64,000 nt of DNA from Acholeplasmataceae bacterium (GTDB lineage: Bacteria; Bacillota_I; Bacilli_A; Acholeplasmatales; Acholeplasmataceae). The DNA is taken from contig JAIOQX010000006.1 of assembly GCA_021108415.1 (NCBI GenBank), positions 248,001-312,000 on the forward strand, in the 5' to 3' direction. The position numbers and the translations under genes were made by a program. Position 1 is the first letter of the stretch. Each line of letters starts with the position of its first letter. Below are positions 31,381 to 37,823 of this stretch, piece after piece. The notes under the pieces were generated by a model. The model saw only the letters and a list, made by a program, of their open reading frames with translations. It ran no database searches and was not told the origin of the DNA.

Positions 31381-32507
31381 ACACAGCACTGATAGTTGCG
31401 GCCGGAACAGGATCAAGGTCACAATTAAAGATATCTAAAATTTTATATAAGATTAATGATAAACCTATATTTATGTATAGCGTCGATGTTTTTAAATCAC
31501 TTGGATTTGATATATGTTTAGTCATATCCAAAAATGACTTAAAAGATATTACAGAGCATATTGATCCATCCATCAAAATAGTGATTGGTGGTAAGACCAG
31601 AAGTGAAAGTGTTCAAAGAGGATTAAAAGAAGTTACAACACCTTACGTATACATTCACGATGCAGCAAGACCATTAATTTCTAAAAAAGCAATCTTAAAT
31701 ATTGAAAAAGCTTTAGAACAACACGATGCAGTTATGTTAGCTGAACCTGTTACACAAGCTCTAAAGCATGATAAAAACCAAAAAATCACATCCCTAAATA
31801 GAGATGAATATATTTTAGCTCAAACACCACAAGCATTCTTAACTGAAAAGATCAGATATGCTTCATTAAGAAATAATGATAATTTCGATGATGATATTAG
31901 TTTATATCAAAACTTTTACAAGGATGCATCTATCCATGTCATTCATAACGAAGAGCCAAATCCTAAATTAACTTATTTACAAGATTTTACTAATTTAAAA
32001 TATCAATTAGAAGGTGATTCAAATATGCGTATCGGCCATAGTTTTGATATCCATCAATTAAAAGAAGAAAGAAAACTAATATTAGGTGGATTATTGATAG
32101 AACATCATAAAGGACTTGTTGGTCATAGTGATGCAGATGTGCTAACACATGCAATATCTGAATCCCTACTAGGCGCGCTAGCTTTAGGAGATTTAGGTAC
32201 TCATTTTCCAGACACAGATTCTAAATACAAAGATATTTCATCTATCGAGCTATTAAAAGAAGTAAATCAAAAAATAAAAGCATTGGATTATGAAATTGTA
32301 AACTTAGATTCAACAATATATGCAGAACTTCCTAAGCTTAATCCATATATTGAACAAATGAGAACAAAAATCGCACAAGTTTTAAATATAGATATTGAAA
32401 AGATAAGTATTAAAGCAACTACTTATGAAAAATTAGACGCAATAGGAAATCAAGAAGCAATCGCTGCAGAAGCAGTTGTTCTACTAAAGAAGGTGAAAGT
32501 ATGCTAA
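31377..32507 (+). CDS. ispDF: Bifunctional IspD-IspF (MEP cytidylyltransferase / MECDP synthase)
   Basis: Fusion of two MEP-pathway enzymes. Residues 1-215 are IspD, with the glycine-rich AAGTGSRSQLKISK loop, HDAARPLI and AQTPQAF. Residues about 218-376 are IspF, beginning MRIGHSFDIHQL with the metal Asp/His, then GGLLIEHHKGLVGHSDADVLTHA and GDLGTHFPD. IspE (20661) catalyses the step between the two. IspDF fusions are well known in other bacteria. It overlaps the next gene by 7 nt. Confidence 0.94.
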   Translation: MNTALIVAAGTGSRSQLKISKILYKINDKPIFMYSVDVFKSLGFDICLVISKNDLKDITEHIDPSIKIVIGGKTRSESVQRGLKEVTTPYVYIHDAARPLISKKAILNIEKALEQHDAVMLAEPVTQALKHDKNQKITSLNRDEYILAQTPQAFLTEKIRYASLRNNDNFDDDISLYQNFYKDASIHVIHNEEPNPKLTYLQDFTNLKYQLEGDSNMRIGHSFDIHQLKEERKLILGGLLIEHHKGLVGHSDADVLTHAISESLLGALALGDLGTHFPDTDSKYKDISSIELLKEVNQKIKALDYEIVNLDSTIYAELPKLNPYIEQMRTKIAQVLNIDIEKISIKATTYEKLDAIGNQEAIAAEAVVLLKKVKVC

Positions 32508-32785
32508 TAGAAACAGAATTTGGAAATTTTGAATTATTAAAAGACTATAGAGAAACATTTGATCTTTTAAAGTTTACAGAGCGTTATGTAGATGTCGCAT
32601 TTGATAGATATACATATCTTGTTGGAGATATGTCATCTGAAAAATTAAGAATCAAAGGATTTAATTCAGATCCTAAAAGTAGTAATGGTTATAAACGTAT
32701 TCCAGACTACTTAAATGAGTCATGTAATTTTAATTGTGGATACTATATTTTAAAACGATTAAAAAATCAAAAATCTAAAGACTAA
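32501..32785 (+). CDS. YutD-like protein (DUF1027)
   Basis: Small cytosolic protein of 94 residues. RYVDVAFDRYTYLVGDMSSEKLRIKGF matches the central YutD pattern; function is unknown. SD GAAGGTG precedes the ATG, which lies inside the end of ispDF. The next gene is the NifU-like yutI homologue; yutD and yutI are also neighbours in Bacillus, which supports the assignment. Confidence 0.75.
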   Translation: MLIETEFGNFELLKDYRETFDLLKFTERYVDVAFDRYTYLVGDMSSEKLRIKGFNSDPKSSNGYKRIPDYLNESCNFNCGYYILKRLKNQKSKD

Positions 32786-32845
32786 AATGATTGCAACTTC
32801 TTTACATATGTTATATACTTATATTGTTAAAAGAGGTGAATAAAA

Positions 32846-33076
32846 ATGGATGAAACAACAAAACAAGTTCATGTATTAATAGATAAAGTAAGACCTTATC
32901 TTCAAAGAGATGGTGGAGACATTGAAATCGTTAATGTTGAAGATGGGATTGTTTATGTCAAAATGATGGGTGCATGTGATGGATGCGTCGCTATAGATGT
33001 CACATTAAAACAAGGTATAGAGACAATGTTATTGGAAAATGTACCTGGTATTATTGCAGTCGTTAACCTAGATTAA
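32846..33076 (+). CDS. NifU-like Fe-S scaffold/carrier
   Basis: A 76-residue stand-alone NifU C-terminal domain (Nfu type) with the cluster-binding CDGC in MGACDGCVAIDVTL. RPYLQRDGGDIEIVNVEDG is the typical N-terminal part. It probably carries Fe-S clusters to target proteins. SD AGAGGTGAA; a strong terminator follows. Confidence 0.92.
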   Translation: MDETTKQVHVLIDKVRPYLQRDGGDIEIVNVEDGIVYVKMMGACDGCVAIDVTLKQGIETMLLENVPGIIAVVNLD

Positions 33077-33081
33077 ACAAT

Positions 33082-33108
33082 AGACGGTCTTTTTGACCGT
33101 CTTTTTTA
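33082..33108 (+). terminator. Terminator after nifU-like gene
   Basis: AGACGGTC-TTTTT-GACCGTCT followed by TTTTT. Confidence 0.92.
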
Positions 33109-33132
33109 AATGATAAATTTGGAGGAAGTTAT

Positions 33133-33978
33133 ATGGGAAAAACAGTAGGATTGGTAGTTGATTCAACTTTCGGATTGGATAAAGAATTTATAAAAAAAGA
33201 AAATATCATCGTTGTACCTTTAAAAGTTATTATCGGTGATGCAGAATATGTAGATGGAAGTATCAATCCAGATGTAGTAGTAAAAGCATTACAAGATAAA
33301 GTTCATGTGAAAACATCACAACCAGCACCAGAACTATTTAAAAAAGCTTTTGAAAAACAACTTGAAACCTATGATGAAGTTATTTGCCTAACTTTATCAA
33401 AAACTCTAAGCGGTACTGTAAATAGTGCAAACCTAGCAAAAACAATTATGGATAATGATAATGTTTTAGTTATTGATACAGAATCAACAATCAATGGGTC
33501 TGGCTATATAGCTGAAAAAGTATCTGAATTTTTAAATGAAGGACATAGTGCTAGTCAAACAATGGGATATATTAATGATTTAAAAGAACAAGGATCTTTA
33601 GTATTTACTGTTGATAATCTTCAAACGCTTTATTTAAATGGTAGGCTTAGCAAAGTATCTGCGTTTATTGGTAACATGCTAAAGATAAAACCTATTTTAA
33701 GATTTAGAAGAGGTGTTTTAGATGTTGAACATAAAGCTAGAAGCTTTAATAATGTAATATTATATCTGATTAAGCAAGTAGAGACACTTTTGGAATACGG
33801 AAAAGATGTTGTGGTTAGAATTGCTTATGTTGATCGTTCTACAGAAGCAAAACAATTAGAGCATGAGATTTATCAATTAGGTGATAGAGTAAAAGTTAAG
33901 ATAACTGGTGTTATCTCACCTGTCATCTCTGCACATGTAGGACTTGGTGGATTAGGTATATATCTTGCATATGAATAA
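33133..33978 (+). CDS. DegV-family fatty-acid-binding protein
   Basis: DegV/FakB-type protein of 281 residues. LVVDSTFGLDKEFIKKENI at the start, KTSQPAP, LSKTLSGTVNSA (phosphate-binding Ser) and TVDNLQTLYLNGRLSK are family hallmarks. Members bind a fatty acid and present it to the kinase FakA; an exogenous-fatty-acid route would suit a lipid-scavenging mollicute. The kinase is not in this window. SD TTGGAGG. Confidence 0.88.
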   Translation: MGKTVGLVVDSTFGLDKEFIKKENIIVVPLKVIIGDAEYVDGSINPDVVVKALQDKVHVKTSQPAPELFKKAFEKQLETYDEVICLTLSKTLSGTVNSANLAKTIMDNDNVLVIDTESTINGSGYIAEKVSEFLNEGHSASQTMGYINDLKEQGSLVFTVDNLQTLYLNGRLSKVSAFIGNMLKIKPILRFRRGVLDVEHKARSFNNVILYLIKQVETLLEYGKDVVVRIAYVDRSTEAKQLEHEIYQLGDRVKVKITGVISPVISAHVGLGGLGIYLAYE

Positions 33979-34003
33979 AAAGCGTTTTTAAAATGAGGAT
34001 AAA

Positions 34004-34492
34004 ATGAAAAAAGCAATTATTTTATGTTATTCATTTGAAGGATATACACTTCAAATGGCAACATTTATAAAAGAAAACTTAAATATTGACCTTCATGAAA
34101 TCAAACCTTTAGATGAATTAAAATCTAAAGGTTTTTATAAATATATATGGGGTGGTAGACAAGTCGTCTTTAAGAAAAAACCTGAATTAAAACCATTTGA
34201 TATTGATTTTGATGCATATGACCTTATATTTTTAGGATCACCTATATGGGCTGGAACATTTGCACCTGCGATTAGAACTATATTAGAAGATGGTATCTTT
34301 AAAGATAAAGAAGTAGCTTATTTTTACACACATGAAGGTGGAGCAGGTAAGGCTTTAGTCAGAGGAGAAAAAGCAATTAACATGTTTAATAGTTATATAG
34401 GATCCTTATCGTTATTAAATCATGTTAAAAATCTAGAAAGCAATAAAAATCTAATCATTTCATGGGCTCATGAAATGATTGAAAGTAAGTAA
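34004..34492 (+). CDS. Flavodoxin-like protein
   Basis: A 162-residue flavodoxin-fold protein. The FMN phosphate loop is at the N-terminus (LCYSFEGYTLQMA) and the ring-binding segment reads LIFLGSPIWAGTFAPAIRTIL; FYTHEGGAGKAL follows. It is likely an electron carrier or NADPH-quinone type reductase partner. Its stop is 4 nt before the chosen start of the alpha/beta hydrolase gene. Confidence 0.85.
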   Translation: MKKAIILCYSFEGYTLQMATFIKENLNIDLHEIKPLDELKSKGFYKYIWGGRQVVFKKKPELKPFDIDFDAYDLIFLGSPIWAGTFAPAIRTILEDGIFKDKEVAYFYTHEGGAGKALVRGEKAINMFNSYIGSLSLLNHVKNLESNKNLIISWAHEMIESK

Positions 34493-34496
34493 GCCT

Positions 34497-35216
34497 ATGA
34501 GAAGTATAAAAAAAATATTTAAAATTACATTAATTACTATTTTATCCTTATCTATTTTATTGATATTTGGACTTTTTGTTTATACGAGAGGATCTTATAA
34601 AGCATTAGACCAAATGTATCAAGAAGTTGAACTATTAGATACACAAGAGATTGCGTATATTAATGATTTTGATCAAATCAGCTATTTAGTAGAAAATCCT
34701 ATTAAAAATATAGTGATTGTTCCTGGTGGAAAAGTTAAACCAGAAAGTTATATGTATCTAGCCATTAGTCTTGCAGCACAAGGATATGACGTCACTATTG
34801 TTAAAACAGTATTTAACCTAGCGATTTTAACTCCAAATTACGGAGCAAGATTCTTAAAAGAGGATATGGATAATGTTGTTATCGGTCATTCTTTGGGTGG
34901 TACAGTAGCAAGTCTTTTTAGTAGTGGAATAGATTATGTAAGTGATATTGTTTTTCTTGCTAGCTATCCTATTTCAGATGTCACGGATAAGAATGTCTTA
35001 ATCATTACTGCAGAGTTTGATGAGGTTTTGGATCTAGAGGGTATCGAAAGTAGTAGAGCTCTATTACCAGAAGATGTGCAAGAATTTGAAATTCTTGGAG
35101 GAAACCATGCCCAATTTGGATGGTATGGAATGCAAAAAGATGATGGAGATGCAAGAATTACAACTAAAGAGCAACAGGATATTATTATAGATCAAATTAT
35201 AGATTTTATTCAATAA
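34497..35216 (+). CDS. Membrane-anchored alpha/beta hydrolase
   Basis: A 239-residue protein with one N-terminal membrane anchor (about residues 8-30) and an extracytoplasmic alpha/beta-hydrolase domain. The nucleophile elbow is VVIGHSLGGTVAS; Asp in ITAEFDEVLD and His in GGNHAQFGWYG complete the triad. It fits the Abhydrolase_5 group; the substrate is unknown. The frame opens at TTG 34479 inside the flavodoxin gene, but the ATG at 34497 gives a normal signal-anchor; SD is weak in both cases. Confidence 0.8.
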   Translation: MRSIKKIFKITLITILSLSILLIFGLFVYTRGSYKALDQMYQEVELLDTQEIAYINDFDQISYLVENPIKNIVIVPGGKVKPESYMYLAISLAAQGYDVTIVKTVFNLAILTPNYGARFLKEDMDNVVIGHSLGGTVASLFSSGIDYVSDIVFLASYPISDVTDKNVLIITAEFDEVLDLEGIESSRALLPEDVQEFEILGGNHAQFGWYGMQKDDGDARITTKEQQDIIIDQIIDFIQ

Positions 35217-35295
35217 ACTATTTATAAAAACAAGTGCTTTGAACTATTGAACGTCAAGTAAACACTATAATAAAATTTTATATTATCTTAAATTG

Positions 35296-35334
35296 AGGCT
35301 TGATTCCTATATTGCAGGGGTTTCAAGCTTTTTA
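35296..35334 (+). terminator. Terminator after the hydrolase gene
   Basis: AGGCTTGA pairs with TCAAGCTT, extended by CC/GG across a small internal loop, followed by TTTTTAT. It marks the left boundary of the accessory island. Confidence 0.65.
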
Positions 35335-35392
35335 TAAAACCGAATTTTCTTTAATGAAATTATTTTTATGTCTTGCTGCCTATAAAAGAAAA

Positions 35393-35419
35393 AGTTCATT
35401 TCAATATATGAAATGAACT
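35393..35419 (-). terminator. Minus-strand terminator of the EndoU tip cassette
   Basis: On the minus strand AGTTCATTTC and GAAATGAACT form a 10-bp stem followed by TTTTCTTTT. It closely resembles the plus-strand terminator at 44834-44862 beyond the other tip cassette, in stem, loop length and T-tract. The IS3 remnant lies between it and the immunity gene. Confidence 0.7.
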
Positions 35420-35495
35420 CAAATAATTATTGTTTCAAACATGCTTATTTACCAATGTAGTGCTAAACTCTGTTCTAGATTGAGGTATTTAAAAT

Positions 35496-35551
35496 ATTAA
35501 GTGGTTTTAGGCGACCTATAAAAAATGGGTTGGTCTACCACTTAATTTTTT
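35496..35551 (+). other. Long hairpin with T-tract in gene-free DNA
   Basis: ATTAAGTGGT (35496-35505) and ACCACTTAAT (35537-35546) are exact complements, with an inner CGACC/GGTTG stem, and TTTTT follows. It lies just left of the IS3 remnant. It could be a terminator of lost DNA, part of the IS end or a small RNA; no gene for it to terminate remains. Confidence 0.45.
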
Positions 35552-35570
35552 ATAATTGAACCTAAGGTAA

Positions 35571-35885
35571 GATATGGTATTCCAATCCATCCTGCATAGT
35601 GACCAAGGCAATATTTATGCATGAAGTAAGTTTGAGAAAGCAAATAAGAACTATCCGATTACAAGAAGCATGTCAAGGGTAGCTACTCCAACTGATAACG
35701 CAGTAATCGAATCGCTTAATGGATGGATTAAAGCAGACATTAAAAAGAACTTAAAAATTGATGATTTTCAAGATCCATGGAAAGCTATTGAAACCTATGT
35801 GAATTACTTCAATAACAAAAGACCGTCTTGGAAATTGAATTACTTAAGTCCTGTAGAATATAGAGTGATGAATGGAATAAAATAA
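35571..35885 (+). pseudogene. IS3-family transposase (OrfB) C-terminal remnant
   Basis: The reading frame carries LHSDQGNIYA, then an in-frame TGA at about 35622, then SKFEKANKNYPITRSMSR, TPTDNAVIESLNGWIKADI and KRPSWKLNYLSPVEYR. These are the last two catalytic blocks (D and E of DDE) of an IS3/IS150-type integrase-like transposase. The N-terminal two thirds, OrfA and recognisable terminal repeats are missing, so this is a decayed insertion. The stretch 35217-36083 holds no other convincing gene apart from the hairpins and the fragment listed separately. Confidence 0.85.
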
Positions 35886-35995
35886 ATATCAATGAGTCTA
35901 TATAAATCAAGTTAAACATTTGATATAATATATTTAAGATTATCAATTATATCCTCTTTTTTAAACAATAGAGGGGGGATACGTGTCCTGTTTTT

Positions 35996-36130
35996 TCATA
36001 GCAGAGCACAAAAATGATATGCAATTTCCCCTTCAAGTTGATTCCTACTTACTGGCATTGACAAATCATCATCTTTGTAATAATTATGATATGTTACCTT
36101 CAACAAATAACCAGTTGATCCCATTTTCAT
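35996..36130 (-). other. Possible coding remnant overlapping the end of the left immunity gene
   Basis: On the minus strand a 44-codon frame runs from ATG 36130 to TGA 35996 and contains KVTYHNYYKDDDLSMPVSRN and QLEGEIAYHFCALL. Its composition is protein-like, and it overlaps the immunity gene in another frame without a good SD. It may be the tail of a displaced gene or the out-of-frame end of a longer immunity protein. Not recognised. Confidence 0.3.
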
Positions 36131-36401
36131 CTACCAATAGACTGAGTTCACCTAAATAATCATAATGACTATTCCAACCAGAACATTGTTCAGTAAAATA
36201 ATTTTCCATAATTTCAAATTCTTTCTTATTAATCTTTAGTTTAGATTCAATAATAGTATATACTCCGTACTCAAATGATAGGCAATACTCATGTTGAAGA
36301 ATTTCATAGTTGAATTCTTCAACAATTTTTGAGTTATTTAACCTTCTTCCTATATTTTGATTCATTCTAAAAAGCAACTCGCGAACTTGTATTTCTTTCA
36401 T
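36084..36401 (-). CDS. Putative immunity protein for the EndoU tip
   Basis: A 105-residue cytosolic protein without signal peptide, rich in Glu, Asn and aromatic residues (YCLSFEYGVYTIIESK, CSGWNSHYDYLGELSLL). I do not recognise the family. It starts 18 nt after the stop of the EndoU tip, on the same strand, with a strong SD (GGAGG). In polymorphic toxin systems the gene directly after the toxin tip encodes the specific immunity protein, so this is the inferred role. Whether it is expressed in the present orientation is unclear because the cassette has no evident promoter. Confidence 0.6.
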   Translation of the reverse strand: MKEIQVRELLFRMNQNIGRRLNNSKIVEEFNYEILQHEYCLSFEYGVYTIIESKLKINKKEFEIMENYFTEQCSGWNSHYDYLGELSLLVDENGINWLFVEGNIS

Positions 36402-36419
36402 GGTTATATTTCCTCCAAC

Positions 36420-37739
36420 CTAATTAGAAGCGGGACCATAAGGTAATGGATAAGCAGTCTTAACTCCCCCACTTTTATATGTAACTACCCTCATGTATAC
36501 ACCATCATACCAACCTTCATATCTAACATAAGGACCTTGACTAACTCGATATGAAGTGGGTGAATCTATTACACTATTTATTACCCTGTAAATATTATTT
36601 TCATTCCAATTTCTTGGAAAATATGTTTTTCCCGGATTGAGTGGTTGCCCAAAATCCATATGACCTCCACCTCCAAATTCATCCTCATATAATACATGAT
36701 TCATATCACCTATCATCATTGGGCTACCATGAATATATGTTCCTGTCATCCAATAATATGTTGGTCCATAAGTGAAGATCATATTGCCCATACCTGAATT
36801 AATATCTGTATTGTACACATCATTATAAGGTATAGTTCCTGTGAATCTAGAACCTCCACCTCCAAGGATTCCTCCACCACCAACTGGTGTACCTACTCCA
36901 CCTCCAGATGCACAACCATATAAACTTTCTGAAGTGTTTCCATCATCATCCGTGTACAAATAGCAATATCCACTAGGGTCAACATTCATCACAGGATTAT
37001 TTTCTGTATAGGTAAACATATTATATCCTAATACTGTATTACTTGCTTTTAACATCCCATCTGCATTAATAAATCTTCCAGTTACAGGATTGTAATATCT
37101 TGATTGCAAATAGTATAGTCCGCTTTCTTGATCATAACGATATCCTCTATAACGATAAGGATTTGCGTTTGCTAAAGCTGAAGATGTTTGAGCAGTAATA
37201 TTACCGTATGCATCATATCTATAATATACCACAGTATAACCAGCGGAATCAATGAGATAAGACACATTTCCAAGCGCATCAAACATATAAAAATATTCAG
37301 ATCCATTATATCTCATAGAGATTAAAGATCCATCTACATCATATGTATAATAGATTTCATTGGTTCCATCTGTTTCATATAAGACTAAAGATCCATTTAA
37401 GTAATAAGTTGTTGTGACTGAACCTACAGTTTTTGAATCTCTGATTCCATCTTGATTGTATGTATATGTTGAAGTCATAGATCCAATTGTTTGAGATATT
37501 AAACTACGTTCTTCCCATGTGAATGACTTGTCATAAGATGTACCTCTGGTATCATCTATTTCAATAACATTACCAGAATTGTCATAAGTAAAAGTTAAAG
37601 TATAACTCAAAGATGAATTAACAGTATCTGTATATACCATGCTACTAATCTTATCTTTCCAAGTAGAATGATAAGTACATACTTCAGCTTGTAATACTGA
37701 GCCTAAAGTATTGTTGCCTTGAACAAAATCATAATAAGT
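36420..37739 (-). CDS. Displaced RHS core fragment with EndoU nuclease tip (orphan toxin cassette)
   Basis: Headless 3' part of an RHS toxin gene. The first 260 codons repeat the RHS core of the large gene at 37824-44165, ending RFINADG...NNPVMNVDPSGYC. After a Gly-rich linker comes a different tip of about 170 residues that fits the bacterial EndoU endoribonuclease: NHVLYEDEFGGGGHMDFG with the two catalytic histidines, GKTYFPRNWNENN, and GVKTAYPL at the end. The frame is open back to a TAG at 37742-37740 and has no good start; the first internal ATG is at 37640. It is probably silent until joined to an RHS body. Confidence 0.82.
   Translation of the reverse strand, partial: TYYDFVQGNNTLGSVLQAEVCTYHSTWKDKISSMVYTDTVNSSLSYTLTFTYDNSGNVIEIDDTRGTSYDKSFTWEERSLISQTIGSMTSTYTYNQDGIRDSKTVGSVTTTYYLNGSLVLYETDGTNEIYYTYDVDGSLISMRYNGSEYFYMFDALGNVSYLIDSAGYTVVYYRYDAYGNITAQTSSALANANPYRYRGYRYDQESGLYYLQSRYYNPVTGRFINADGMLKASNTVLGYNMFTYTENNPVMNVDPSGYCYLYTDDDGNTSESLYGCASGGGVGTPVGGGGILGGGGSRFTGTIPYNDVYNTDINSGMGNMIFTYGPTYYWMTGTYIHGSPMMIGDMNHVLYEDEFGGGGHMDFGQPLNPGKTYFPRNWNENNIYRVINSVIDSPTSYRVSQGPYVRYEGWYDGVYMRVVTYKSGGVKTAYPLPYGPASN
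36964..37574 (-). repeat. Left arm of 611-bp inverted repeat (RHS core)
   Basis: Reverse complement of 43038-43648; I compared all 611 positions line by line and found no difference. Outside this block, 37575-37739 is still homologous to 42872-43037 but with many substitutions. Identity stops at the codon for Tyr-Cys after DPSG, the usual toxin-tip junction. Confidence 0.95.
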
Positions 37740-37783
37740 CTAAACAATATTTACTTTATTTATTTTTTATGATAATATGTGAT

Positions 37784-37789
37784 TATAAT
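37784..37789 (+). promoter_or_regulatory. -10 box of the RHS toxin gene
   Basis: TATAAT, 35 nt before the ATG at 37824. No clear -35 box. It lies between the two inverted-repeat arms and would turn with an inversion. Confidence 0.5.
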
Positions 37790-37823
37790 AGTTTCACAAA
37801 CTAAAATGGGGAGATAATTGAAT

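Noticed and set aside
35948-35980. CCTCT/AGAGG hairpin as terminator of the left immunity gene
   Set aside because: The stem is only 5 bp with a 12-nt loop and has no T-run on the minus strand; the hairpin at 35393-35419 is a much better candidate.
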